Under the pieces are notes generated by a model. That model searched no databases, was not told where the DNA came from, and was given only the letters and a program-made list of their open reading frames with translations. Shown piece after piece: positions 36,655 through 45,263 of a stretch of DNA of 64,000 nucleotides. Position numbers and translations under genes: made by a program. This DNA comes from Rahnella sp. AA (GTDB taxonomy: Bacteria > Pseudomonadota > Gammaproteobacteria > Enterobacterales > Enterobacteriaceae), in NCBI RefSeq assembly GCF_002834385.1, contig NZ_PITQ01000004.1, positions 319,534 through 383,533 of the forward strand, given 5' to 3'. Every line of letters begins with the position of its first letter. Position 1 is the stretch's first letter.

Positions 36655-37370
36655 TGCGCCGCGTCCTGATTACCGGTGCCAGCTCAGGTATCGGAAAACA
36701 ACTGGCTCAGGATTATGCCGCAGAAGGCTGGGAAGTCACCGCCTGCGCCCGCGATGGCGTAAAACTCGATGCGGTCGCGGCGACCAGCCCGCTGATCAGC
36801 CCGCTACTTTTTGATATCACGCATTTGCAGGAAACCCGCAGAGCCTTGCAGGGCAGGCAGGCCGATCTGGTGATCCTCTGCGCCGGTACCTGTGAGTATC
36901 TCGACGATGGTGTGGTCGAGGCCGAAAAAGTGGCACGGGTCATGAACACCAATTTTATCGGCCCGGTCAATTGCCTTGATGCTCTCCTGCCCGGTTTAGC
37001 GCCGGGCAGCCGCGTGGCGCTGGTCGGCTCCACCGCCTGTTTACTGCCGTTTTCCCGCAGTGAAGCCTACGGGGCGTCAAAAGCGGCGCTGGCGTTTTTC
37101 GCGCGTTCGCTGGCCGTTGACCTGACCCAACGTCAGATTTCCGTTTCGCTGATTCAGCCGGGTTTTGTCGATACTCCCCTGACATCCCGTAATGATTTTC
37201 CGATGCCCATGATGATTACCGTCGCACAGGCTTCGCAGTACATCCGTAAAAAACTGGCGAAGGGCACCAGTGAAATTGCGTTTCCACCTCTTTTTGCTTT
37301 TGTGCTTAAAGCAGCCTCGTTGCTGCCGGTGAGCCTGCAAAAATGGTTATGCCGAAAAATGGTGAGATAA
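36654..37370 (+). CDS. Short-chain dehydrogenase/reductase
   Basis: The 238-aa classical SDR has the cofactor motif TGASSGIG (residues 7-14) and NTNFIGPVNCLDALLPG, with the active site Ser in VGSTACLLPFSRSEAYGASKAAL, Tyr-x3-Lys as YGASK. The N-terminal basic residues favour NADPH. It ends with a hydrophobic/basic tail (LPVSLQKWLCRKMVR) that may touch the membrane. It is second in order after the SnoaL-like gene in the operon. Confidence 0.9.
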   Translation: MRRVLITGASSGIGKQLAQDYAAEGWEVTACARDGVKLDAVAATSPLISPLLFDITHLQETRRALQGRQADLVILCAGTCEYLDDGVVEAEKVARVMNTNFIGPVNCLDALLPGLAPGSRVALVGSTACLLPFSRSEAYGASKAALAFFARSLAVDLTQRQISVSLIQPGFVDTPLTSRNDFPMPMMITVAQASQYIRKKLAKGTSEIAFPPLFAFVLKAASLLPVSLQKWLCRKMVR

Positions 37371-37371
37371 G

Positions 37372-38715
37372 ATGACAACAAAAGTGGCGATCGTGGGAAG
37401 TGGCATTTCAGGGCTGAGTTGTGCGTGGATGCTGGCGAAAAGCCAGGCGGACTGCGAGATAACGGTTTTTGAATCTGCAGCAACCTTAGGGGGGCATACC
37501 GCCACGCAGGATGTGATTTCAGACGGGAAAGAGTATGCCATCGATACCGGCTTTATTGTTTATAACTCGCGGACTTACCCGCATTTTATTGCCCTGCTGA
37601 AAGAGCTGGGTATTGAAGGACAGCCGACGGAAATGAGCTTTTCTGTGCGCAATCCGGCAAGCAAACTCGAATATAACGGGCATTCGCTTAACAGCCTGTT
37701 TGCCCAGCGAAGGAATCTGTTCCGGCCACGCTTCTGGCGCTTCATTCTTGAAATCCTGCGCTTTAACAAATTGTGTAAAGCGCGGCTGCAAAGCCCGCAC
37801 AATGACGCAGATACGCTGGCCGATTTACTCGATCAAAACGGATTTACCCCTTTCTTTGCCCTGCACTATGTGCTGCCAATGGGGGCTGCGATATGGTCCT
37901 CATCGCTTGGCGATATGGCGAACTTTCCGCTGTCGATGTTTTTGCGCTTTTTTGATAACCACGGGTTGCTGGATATCGCCCACCGTCCGCAGTGGATGGT
38001 GGTTCCCGGCGGTTCGCGGGAATACATCCGCCGGATGCAGGAAAAACTCCCCGATCGCGTGAAACTGCTCACCAGCACGCCGGTCAGCCAGGTCACCCGC
38101 ACGCCCTGCCACGTCACACTGCATTCACTGCGCGGCGAAGAACATTTTGATCAGGTCATATTTGCCTGCCATTCCGACCAGGCGCTGAGAATTTTGGGGG
38201 AAGATGCGACCCGCGATGAACGAAATATTCTGGGTGCGCTGCCTTATCAGGAAAATGACGTCATCCTGCATACCGACGTCCATCTGCTGCCACGGGAAAA
38301 ACGCGCCTGGGCGAGCTGGAATTATCAGTTGCCGAACGCGCTCAGCCCGTCCGTGCGCGCCGATATGCGTGATAACAATCCGGCACACAACCGTCGCGCC
38401 AGCGTGACCTATAACATGAATATTTTACAGGGGCTGAAAGCCCCGCAGACATTCTGCGTGTCGCTTAATCCGCTGACGCCTGTTGATACCGGCAAAATCT
38501 TGTTCCGCACCACCTACATGCATCCGGTGCTGAATCAGGCCAGCCATCAGGCACAGCAGAAACGCTACCAGATTAACGGCCAGCGCAGCACCTGGTTTTG
38601 CGGCGCGTACTGGTATAACGGCTTTCATGAAGATGGCGTCAACAGCGCCCGAGACGTCGTGCAACAACTCGCGCCTCAGCTCGTCAGCGGGCAGGAAAAA
38701 CAGGAGGCGTCATGA
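37372..38715 (+). CDS. FAD/NAD(P)-binding oxidoreductase (amine-oxidase fold)
   Basis: The 447-aa flavoprotein has an N-terminal Rossmann motif VAIVGSGISGLSCAWML (GxGxxG) and FESAATLGGHTATQ for FAD ribose binding, followed by a substrate domain and a C-terminal FAD segment near WFCGAYWYNGFHEDGVNSA. In related clusters this protein family accompanies DUF1365 and Cfa-like methyltransferases. It probably oxidises or desaturates an acyl chain, but this is inference. The start is 1 nt after the SDR stop. The end overlaps DUF1365 (ATGA). Confidence 0.9.
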   Translation: MTTKVAIVGSGISGLSCAWMLAKSQADCEITVFESAATLGGHTATQDVISDGKEYAIDTGFIVYNSRTYPHFIALLKELGIEGQPTEMSFSVRNPASKLEYNGHSLNSLFAQRRNLFRPRFWRFILEILRFNKLCKARLQSPHNDADTLADLLDQNGFTPFFALHYVLPMGAAIWSSSLGDMANFPLSMFLRFFDNHGLLDIAHRPQWMVVPGGSREYIRRMQEKLPDRVKLLTSTPVSQVTRTPCHVTLHSLRGEEHFDQVIFACHSDQALRILGEDATRDERNILGALPYQENDVILHTDVHLLPREKRAWASWNYQLPNALSPSVRADMRDNNPAHNRRASVTYNMNILQGLKAPQTFCVSLNPLTPVDTGKILFRTTYMHPVLNQASHQAQQKRYQINGQRSTWFCGAYWYNGFHEDGVNSARDVVQQLAPQLVSGQEKQEAS

Positions 38716-39428
38716 ACAGCCAGCTGTATGTCGGCACGGTGAAACACCGCCGGTTTACGCCGGTTGAACACCGTTTTGATTACGATATTTTCATGCCACT
38801 GATTGATCTCGATGAGCTGGAACAACTGCCCGTTTTGGGCATTAAACTCGAAAAATTCTCTTCCGCCAGTTTCCGCCGCAAAGATTATCTTGGCGGCGGC
38901 GATATCAAAACCAAGGCACAGGACAGAATTGCCGAACTCACCGGTGAGCGCCCTGACGGGCGGGTGATGTTGCTGTGCCAGCTGTGTTATTTCGGCTGCT
39001 ATTTCAATCCGGTCAACTTCTACTATCTTTATGATCAGACCGGAATTTTGCGCTGGATGCTGGCCGAGGTGCGTAACACGCCCTGGAACGAACGCCACAC
39101 CTATGCCGTGCTTCCTGACGGCTCCCGGCCGGTCCCGAAAGCCTTTCATGTGTCGCCCTTTAATCCAATGGACATGGTTTACCACTGGCGGCTGACACCC
39201 CCGGGAAAACAGTTACACATCACTATCGAAAATCACCGCAAAGAACGGGAATTCGATGCTGCCCTTTCACTGACCGCCCGCCCGCTGACCCGCGAGGCGC
39301 TGCGTCAGCAATTGTGGCGGCTGCCCCTGATGACCGCAAAAACCGCGCTGACGATTTACTGGCAGGCGCTGAAACTGTGGTTGAAACGGGCCCCTGTTTA
39401 TTCTCATCCTCCTGTTGATAAGGATTGA
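38712..39428 (+). CDS. DUF1365 domain protein
   Basis: The 238-aa protein starts MNSQLYVGTVKHRRFTPVEHRFDYDIFMPLIDLDEL and contains CYFGCYFNPVNFYYLYD and AEVRNTPWNERHTY, the hallmarks of DUF1365. Its function is unknown. It almost always occurs with the flavoprotein and Cfa-like genes found on either side here. Overlap with the preceding gene is ATGA. Confidence 0.9.
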   Translation: MNSQLYVGTVKHRRFTPVEHRFDYDIFMPLIDLDELEQLPVLGIKLEKFSSASFRRKDYLGGGDIKTKAQDRIAELTGERPDGRVMLLCQLCYFGCYFNPVNFYYLYDQTGILRWMLAEVRNTPWNERHTYAVLPDGSRPVPKAFHVSPFNPMDMVYHWRLTPPGKQLHITIENHRKEREFDAALSLTARPLTREALRQQLWRLPLMTAKTALTIYWQALKLWLKRAPVYSHPPVDKD

Positions 39429-39430
39429 TC

Positions 39431-40663
39431 ATGAGCCAACCCGAAGTGCAGCTTGCCCGCGAAGAGGCGAATAACCGGCGCAGCAAGGCTGCGCGCGCAC
39501 TGATTCTCGGCGTTTTAAAACAACTCTCTGGCGCAGGCCTGACCCTGCGGGAGCCGGGCGAAGACGCGGTCTTTTTTGGTGATACGACCGCGCCTTTGCA
39601 GGGTGAAATCGAAGTTCATCATTTGCGGGCATACCGGCGCGTATTGCTGGGGGGCAGTATCGCTGCGGGTGAGAGCTTTATTGACGGCGACTGGACAACG
39701 CCGAACCTGACCACGGTTTTGCAACTGCTGGCGGAGAACATGAAACTGGTGGATAAACTGGAAGCGCGTCTCAGCTGGCTCAGCACGCCGGCCAATAATC
39801 TGATCCACTTTTTCCGCCGTAACAGCCCGTCGCAGGCACGTAAAAATATCTCGGCACACTATGATCTCGGTAACGATTTTTATCAGGGTTTTCTCGATGA
39901 GAAGATGCTTTACTCCTCGGCCTGGTATCGCGACCCTCAGATGACGCTCGAACAGGCGCAGGAAGCCAAAATGCGCCGCCTGTGCGAACAATTGCAGCTC
40001 AATGCGGGCGATCATCTTCTGGAGATCGGCACCGGCTGGGGCGCGATGGCTGAGTTCGCTGCCCGCGAATATGGCTGTCAGGTGACCACCACCACGATTT
40101 CCCGCGAGCAATACCAGTTTGCCTGCCAGCGCATCGAAAAAGCCGGGCTGACCGATCGCGTAACGGTATTGTTCGAAGATTACCGGGCATTGCGGGGTCA
40201 GTTCGACAAAGTGGTGTCGATTGAAATGATCGAAGCGGTCGGCAAACGCTATCTCTCAACCTTTTTTAAACGCTGTAATGCCCTGCTGAAACCGCAGGGA
40301 CGCCTGGCGATCCAGGCGATCACCATCGCCGACCAGCGTTATGCATCCTATAGCCGTAAAGTCGATTTCATTCAGCGTTACGTTTTCCCCGGTGGCTTTC
40401 TGCCCTCCATCACGGCCATGAATAACACCATGACCCGCTGCACCAATCTGGTGGTCCGCGACCTGTTTGATATTGGCACCGATTACGCACGCACGCTCCA
40501 TGAATGGCGCGAGCGGGTATTGCGCTACTGGAATACCCAGACGGAAGGCCCGCAGGACGAGCATTTCCGACGTCTGTGGTTATTTTATCTGTGCTACTGC
40601 GAGGCCGGATTCCGCGCACGCACCATCAGCACCGTGCAGCTCATCGCCGAGCGACGCGGATGA
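39431..40663 (+). CDS. Cyclopropane-fatty-acid synthase-like methyltransferase
   Basis: The 410-aa SAM-dependent enzyme of the Cfa family modifies unsaturated acyl chains of phospholipids at the membrane. ISAHYDLGNDFYQGFLDEKMLYSSAWY and the SAM motif LLEIGTGWGAMAEFAAREYGCQV match CFAS, as do FDKVVSIEMIEAVG and YVFPGGFLPS. ATG 39431 with AAGGA upstream is chosen over a TTG at 39425. It is clearly paralogous to E. coli Cfa but in a stress-type operon. Related enzymes in alphaproteobacterial ChrR regulons take part in furan or methylated fatty acid formation, which I suggest but cannot prove. It overlaps the next gene (ATGA). Confidence 0.9.
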   Translation: MSQPEVQLAREEANNRRSKAARALILGVLKQLSGAGLTLREPGEDAVFFGDTTAPLQGEIEVHHLRAYRRVLLGGSIAAGESFIDGDWTTPNLTTVLQLLAENMKLVDKLEARLSWLSTPANNLIHFFRRNSPSQARKNISAHYDLGNDFYQGFLDEKMLYSSAWYRDPQMTLEQAQEAKMRRLCEQLQLNAGDHLLEIGTGWGAMAEFAAREYGCQVTTTTISREQYQFACQRIEKAGLTDRVTVLFEDYRALRGQFDKVVSIEMIEAVGKRYLSTFFKRCNALLKPQGRLAIQAITIADQRYASYSRKVDFIQRYVFPGGFLPSITAMNNTMTRCTNLVVRDLFDIGTDYARTLHEWRERVLRYWNTQTEGPQDEHFRRLWLFYLCYCEAGFRARTISTVQLIAERRG

Positions 40664-41154
40664 AATCCTGGCGTTTCTGGCTGCTGACGCTGGGCTTTGA
40701 TGCCTGGTGGACGCTGGCAGTCTGGGGACGTGACCGTTTTATCGTTTTTCTGCTGATCAGCAGTTTTCTGATGCTGGCGTTCACGCCTTCGCCCCGCCGT
40801 TTATGGGTGGCGGTCGCCTGCACGCTGGGCATCATGCTTGATTCGCTGTGGTGCATTTTCGGCCTGTTTGAATTTACGGGTTCGCAGGCCGTTCCGCCGT
40901 GGATGATGGCGCTCTGGCTGGGGTTCAGCGCGTGGTGGCTGTGGCTGCTTGGCGTAATACGCATCGCGTGGTACTGGCTGATCCCGCTCGGCGCGGTCAG
41001 CGGGCCGCTGGCGTATTTCTTCGGTATGCAGCTCGGCGCGATGCAACTGCTCGCTGCGCCGGTTTACGTCTGGCTGGCACTCGCCGCCGGATGGGCGGTT
41101 TTCCTGCCACTGGTGAGCCTGCCGGTATTGTTGCGTAACGCGCGGAGAACCTGA
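40660..41154 (+). CDS. DUF2878 family membrane protein
   Basis: The 164-aa protein is almost entirely hydrophobic, with about five or six membrane helices and many Trp residues (LTLGFDAWWTLAVWGRDRF, ALWLGFSAWWLWLLGV). It fits the DUF2878 family, which accompanies Cfa-like operons. Function is unknown. The ATG at 40660 overlaps the methyltransferase TGA. Its stop overlaps the next ATG (TGATG). Confidence 0.85.
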   Translation: MKSWRFWLLTLGFDAWWTLAVWGRDRFIVFLLISSFLMLAFTPSPRRLWVAVACTLGIMLDSLWCIFGLFEFTGSQAVPPWMMALWLGFSAWWLWLLGVIRIAWYWLIPLGAVSGPLAYFFGMQLGAMQLLAAPVYVWLALAAGWAVFLPLVSLPVLLRNARRT

Positions 41155-41681
41155 TGAAACGTTTTTTACTGCTGGCAATACCGCTGATGCTTTCATTCCC
41201 TGCTATCGCCGCCACGCCGTGGGATCACTGGCGGCAGGTCGGACATGCCACGCTGAGCTGGGGGCCGTTTGACGTTTATGACTCACAACTGCTGACGCCG
41301 GAAGGTCACTACCAGGCGCAGAAATGGCCGCAGGCACTAGTGATCGACTATTTGCGCAGCATTGATCGCGAGGAGCTGACCAAAGCCACGGAAGAGCAAT
41401 GGCAGGCACTCGGACTGCTGGAACAGGCACAGAAAAATGACTGGCTGAACAGCGTTGAAAAAACCTGGCCGGACGTCAGTAACGGCAGCGAAATCGTTTT
41501 TCTGGCCACTGAAAACGGCGGTCAGTTTTACAGCCGCGCGCCCAACAGCGTGCTGACCCAACCCATCGGCGAACCGTTCAGCACGGCGTTCCGTGACGCA
41601 TTTCTGGACATCTGGCTTTCCCCCGCGACGCAATACCCTGATTTACGCAACAAGCTCATCGGCGTAATTGCGCCCGACTAA
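41154..41681 (+). CDS. Chalcone-isomerase-like periplasmic protein
   Basis: The 175-aa protein has a signal peptide (MKRFLLLAIPLMLSFPAIAA, cleavage after AIAA). It then shows the bacterial chalcone-isomerase-like fold: GHATLSWGPFDVYDSQLLTPEGHYQAQKWPQALVIDYLR and SRAPNSVLTQPIGEP. Bacterial members are fatty-acid-binding-type proteins and not flavonoid enzymes. A periplasmic lipid-related role fits the operon. It overlaps the DUF2878 stop. Confidence 0.87.
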   Translation: MKRFLLLAIPLMLSFPAIAATPWDHWRQVGHATLSWGPFDVYDSQLLTPEGHYQAQKWPQALVIDYLRSIDREELTKATEEQWQALGLLEQAQKNDWLNSVEKTWPDVSNGSEIVFLATENGGQFYSRAPNSVLTQPIGEPFSTAFRDAFLDIWLSPATQYPDLRNKLIGVIAPD

Positions 41682-41703
41682 CGTTTATCCGACCGGAGGT
41701 TTT

Positions 41704-42240
41704 ATGACTGCCCTGCGCAAATTACTTTTACCCCTGCTGGCGGCCTGTGCGCTGATACTCACCAGTTGTAGTGCCGGTATCAAAGATTATGCGCAAGCGC
41801 AGCCAAAGCTGGATATTTTCACCTATTTTACCGGTGACAGCGTGGCTTACGGCATGGTGCAGGATTACAGCCATAAACAAACCCGGCGCTTTACCGCGAA
41901 AATTCATGGTGATGTGATCGCGGATACGCTGACGCTGCATGAGGATTTTGTCTATGACGACGGCGAGAAACAAACCCGCGTCTGGCGCATCCGCAAACTG
42001 GCTGACGGGGCTTATACCGGCACGGCGGGCGATATTATCGGCACCGCCACCGGACAATCAGCGGGGAATGCATTCAACTGGAAATACGTGATGGACGTGA
42101 AATCAGGCGGCAGCACGTACCGCCTGACCTTCGACGACTGGATCTACCAGCAGGACGAACAGCATCTGTTTAACGTCACGTCGCTGAGAAAATTCGGCAT
42201 CGAAGTGGCGCGTGTGACGCTGTTCTTTGAGAAGAAGTGA
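41704..42240 (+). CDS. DUF3833 lipoprotein
   Basis: The 178-aa protein begins with a signal peptide and lipobox (MTALRKLLLPLLAACALILTSC), placing the lipidated Cys at residue 22. The mature part (LDIFTYFTGDSVAYGMVQDYSHKQTRRFTAKIHG, FEEK-type beta-rich end) matches DUF3833. ATG 41704 with GGAGG 5 nt upstream is clear, while an in-frame ATG 36 nt upstream lies in the preceding gene. It is the last gene of the MerR-led operon, and it ends 4 nt before the convergent yedA stop. Confidence 0.88.
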   Translation: MTALRKLLLPLLAACALILTSCSAGIKDYAQAQPKLDIFTYFTGDSVAYGMVQDYSHKQTRRFTAKIHGDVIADTLTLHEDFVYDDGEKQTRVWRIRKLADGAYTGTAGDIIGTATGQSAGNAFNWKYVMDVKSGGSTYRLTFDDWIYQQDEQHLFNVTSLRKFGIEVARVTLFFEKK

Positions 42241-42244
42241 GGGG

Positions 42245-43162
42245 TTAAATCTTCACTTCTTTAATCACCGTTTTACGGCGGCCAAAGACGAATTTACCCA
42301 ACGTCACCAGCAGAACGGCGCAGAGGATCACGCCCAGCGCCACCCATTCGACCGGCGAAAGGGATTCGCCCGCGAAGCCGATGCCCAGCAAAACCGCGAC
42401 AATCGGGTTCACATACGCATAGCTGGTCGCCACGGCCGGACGCACGGTTTTCAGCAGGAACATGTACGCGCTGATGGCGATCATCGAACCAAAAACCACC
42501 AGATAACCGAGTGCCATGAAGCCGCTCAGCGTCGGTGCCGCAGCCAGATGCTCACCGCTGATACGGCTGGCGACCAGCAATACCACACCCGCGATAATCA
42601 TTTCCGCCGCCCCCGCCATCAGGCCGGTGGGCAGCGTCAGACGCGAGCTCCACACCGAACCGAACGCCCAGCTTAATGAGGCCAGTAAAATCAGCGCCGC
42701 GCCCCACGGATTACCTTCCAGATTGCTGCCGGTATTGAGCAGCACAATCCCGAATAAACCAATCGCCACGCCCGTCCACTCCAGACGGCTATTCGGCATC
42801 CCCCACAGGCGGCTGAAGCACAGCGTAAATAGCGGAACCGTCGCCACCATCACCGCCGCAATGCCCGACGGCACCTGCATATGTTCGGCAACCGTCACCA
42901 GACCGTTACCCACAGAGAGCAGCAAAATGCCCACCGCACCGGCCGCCATCCACTGTTTCAGCGTCGGCACTTTATGCCCGCGCAGCAGCAAAAACGTGAA
43001 CATAATGCATCCGGCAACAAAGAAACGCAGCCCGGCCATCATCAGCGGCGGCCAGCTTTCCACGCCCACGCGGATCACGAAATAGGTAGAACCCCAGATA
43101 AAATACAGCGCAAACAGTGCTGCGATTAACGGCAGCAGGGAACGGGTCACAGAGGCAGTCAT
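42245..43162 (-). CDS. yedA: Drug/metabolite exporter YedA (EamA family)
   Basis: The 305-aa inner-membrane protein has ten hydrophobic helices arranged as two EamA repeats. ALYFIWGSTYFVIRVGVESWPPLMMAG, VPSGIAAVMVATVPLFTLCFSRLWG and SYAYVNPIVAVLLG match E. coli YedA very closely. Its physiological substrate is not known. It is monocistronic, with a start 224 nt from the next upstream gene. Confidence 0.92.
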   Translation of the reverse strand: MTASVTRSLLPLIAALFALYFIWGSTYFVIRVGVESWPPLMMAGLRFFVAGCIMFTFLLLRGHKVPTLKQWMAAGAVGILLLSVGNGLVTVAEHMQVPSGIAAVMVATVPLFTLCFSRLWGMPNSRLEWTGVAIGLFGIVLLNTGSNLEGNPWGAALILLASLSWAFGSVWSSRLTLPTGLMAGAAEMIIAGVVLLVASRISGEHLAAAPTLSGFMALGYLVVFGSMIAISAYMFLLKTVRPAVATSYAYVNPIVAVLLGIGFAGESLSPVEWVALGVILCAVLLVTLGKFVFGRRKTVIKEVKI

Positions 43163-43329
43163 AGGAATAACTTATTAGCGTGATAATAAAGGCAAACAGT
43201 TAACGCTATTGGCCCGATTAACGGCAAGGGAATCTGTGCGATCGCGTCAAAATGTTGCTAAAAAGTTTCTGCATATGACAAAAAATGAGAGGCGCTGACG
43301 GTTAACGTAATTAGCGCATGAATAGTGTG

Positions 43330-43357
43330 TTGCAGGAGGAGGTAAACAATTTATAAT
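43330..43357 (+). promoter_or_regulatory. Candidate sigma-70 promoter of the 58-aa membrane protein
   Basis: TTGCAG (43330-43335) and TATAAT (43352-43357) are separated by 16 bp, 30 nt upstream of the ATG at 43387. The perfect -10 makes this a good candidate. Confidence 0.55.
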
Positions 43358-43386
43358 TCGTCGTTCAAATTTCCGAGGTACTGCAC

Positions 43387-43563
43387 ATGAATTCGCTTGG
43401 CAAAAAATTATTTATCGCACTGTTCGGCCTGATGGCGATTGGCGCAATTGGTGGCGTGATGGTCGCGGGTTATGCGGTGGTGATTCAGGACGACGCCAAA
43501 CCGGTCAGCGATAACGACGCCCCTTCCGTGGTTCCGGCGCCGTCTTCGACGTCAGCGCACTGA
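43387..43563 (+). CDS. Small single-pass membrane protein (58 aa), unknown
   Basis: ATG 43387 follows CGAGGT and a perfect TATAAT -10 box. The 58-aa product begins [20 protein letters not shown], has one hydrophobic helix (about residues 8-32, glycine-rich) and a short polar tail ([22 protein letters not shown]) rich in Asp, Pro and Ser. It could be an anchored small protein or an uncleaved signal sequence. It overlaps the 3' end of the convergent yehW gene by 12 nt. No family is recognised. Confidence 0.7.
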   Translation: MNSLGKKLFIALFGLMAIGAIGGVMVAGYAVVIQDDAKPVSDNDAPSVVPAPSSTSAH

Positions 43564-44322
43564 TTTACTGCCAGACCGCTGCTGCCACCGTTGCAGCCAG
43601 CGGCTCCAGCGTTCAAACAGCATATCCACGCAAATCGCCAGCAGCGCGACAATCACCGCGCCCTGCAAAACATACGCCGTATTAAAACCGCTCAGGCCGA
43701 TGATAATCGGCGACCCCAGGCTTGATGTCCCGACCGTTGACGCAATCGCCGCCGTCCCGATATTGATGATCACCGACGTGCGTATACCGGCAATGATCAC
43801 CGGCGCGGCCAGCGGGATTTCGACTTTTCTCAGCATCTGCCAGCGGCTCATCCCGACGCCCTGCGCAATTTCCCGTGCCGACGCTGGCACCGATTCAATC
43901 CCGGCAATCGTTCCCTGCAAAATGGGCAGCAAACCGTAAAGCACCAGCGCGATAATCGCCGGTTTCTCGCTGAAGCCCATCACCGGTACCGCCACCGCCA
44001 GCACGGCGACCGGCGGAAAAGTCTGCCCCATCGCCACCAGCGTTTCGACCAGCGAGCGGAATTCCTTCCCCGCCGGGCGTGTCACCCCAACACCTGCCGC
44101 CACGCCAATCACCACCGCAATCAGGCTGGAAAAGCCGACCAGCAGCAAATGCGCTTCCACCAGCGAGGCGAAACTTTCCTGCTGATACACCGGCCTGCTG
44201 AGCGCGGGAAACATCCAGTGGAACAGGCCGCCGAGTGACGTCATCCCGAAAATCAGCGCCAGCAACAGCGCCAGAACCCAGATGAAAGGATCGGTGAGAA
44301 TCCGCCGTAAGCCGTGTTTCAT
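43552..44322 (-). CDS. yehW: Glycine betaine-type ABC transporter permease YehW
   Basis: The 256-aa permease of the OsmF-YehYXW osmolyte importer has six or so helices and the EAA loop [47 protein letters not shown], a hallmark of OpuCB/YehW permeases. It is the last gene of the four-gene operon, overlapping yehX (44319-44322). In E. coli the system is a low-affinity betaine importer induced by RpoS. Confidence 0.93.
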   Translation of the reverse strand: MKHGLRRILTDPFIWVLALLLALIFGMTSLGGLFHWMFPALSRPVYQQESFASLVEAHLLLVGFSSLIAVVIGVAAGVGVTRPAGKEFRSLVETLVAMGQTFPPVAVLAVAVPVMGFSEKPAIIALVLYGLLPILQGTIAGIESVPASAREIAQGVGMSRWQMLRKVEIPLAAPVIIAGIRTSVIINIGTAAIASTVGTSSLGSPIIIGLSGFNTAYVLQGAVIVALLAICVDMLFERWSRWLQRWQQRSGSKSVR

Positions 44323-45263
44323 ACGCCGTTCCCTGTGGTCGTCAGATCCGCAAAATGCAGCACGCCGACCGGCTGCCCCTGCTCATCCACCACCGGCAGT
44401 TGCTGAACCTGTTGCGCGACAAACTTTGACAGCGCCTGGCTCAGGCTCATCGACGCCACCAGCGGTTTTTCGTTACCGGCGTAATATTCACCCTGCCGCG
44501 TTCGCGAACCGACTTCCAGCAAGGACAGCAAACGGATGCCCATATCGCTGCCGCCAAAGAAATCACGCACGAACGGCGTCGCCGGTTTGGTCAGTAATTC
44601 CAGCGGTGTGCCCTGCTGCACCACCTGCCCGTCGTTGAGCAGCACGATGCGGTCGGCCAGCGCCAGCGCTTCGTCAATGTCGTGCGTCACCAGTACAATG
44701 GTGCGGTGCGAAAGTTTATGAATACGCGCCACTTCTTCCTGCAACGTCGCGCGCGTCACCGGATCGAGCGCGCCAAACGGTTCGTCCATCAGCAACACTT
44801 CCGGGTCAGACGCCAGCGCACGCGCCACGCCGACGCGTTGCTGTTGCCCGCCTGAAAGCTGGTGCGGATAACGCGTGCGGAACTGTTTCGGCTCCAGGCT
44901 CAGCAGCTCGAGCAATTCGGTCACGCGGTCGCGGATTTTGGCCTTCGGCCATTTCAGCAACTGCGGCACGGTGGCAATGTTCTCTTCAACCGTCCAGTGC
45001 GGGAAAAGCCCAATCGACTGAATGGCATACCCCATCCGGCGGCGTAAATCCTGTGCGCGGAATTTTTCAATCGGTTCACCGGCAAAGAGAATTTCGCCGC
45101 GATCGTGCTCTTCCAGACGGTTGATCATCTTCAGCGTGGTGGATTTCCCCGAGCCGGACGTGCCGATCAGCACGGTGAACTCGCCTTTGGCCATTTCCAG
45201 CGTCAGGTCACGCACGACCGCCTTGCCAGCAAAGTGTTTACTTACCTGCCTGAAATGAATCAT
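44319..45263 (-). CDS. yehX: Glycine betaine-type ABC transporter ATP-binding protein YehX
   Basis: The 314-aa ATPase has Walker [10 protein letters not shown] (about 34-42), signature [15 protein letters not shown] and Walker [18 protein letters not shown]-terminal CBS-like segment (about 250-310; [39 protein letters not shown]) is typical of osmolyte-sensing OpuA/YehX ATPases. It overlaps yehY by 4 nt and yehW by 4 nt. Confidence 0.94.
   Translation of the reverse strand: MIHFRQVSKHFAGKAVVRDLTLEMAKGEFTVLIGTSGSGKSTTLKMINRLEEHDRGEILFAGEPIEKFRAQDLRRRMGYAIQSIGLFPHWTVEENIATVPQLLKWPKAKIRDRVTELLELLSLEPKQFRTRYPHQLSGGQQQRVGVARALASDPEVLLMDEPFGALDPVTRATLQEEVARIHKLSHRTIVLVTHDIDEALALADRIVLLNDGQVVQQGTPLELLTKPATPFVRDFFGGSDMGIRLLSLLEVGSRTRQGEYYAGNEKPLVASMSLSQALSKFVAQQVQQLPVVDEQGQPVGVLHFADLTTTGNGV

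Noticed and set aside
42227-42676. 149-aa frame opposite yedA
   Set aside because: Shadow frame of yedA, with no ribosome site and His/Arg/Gln-rich composition.
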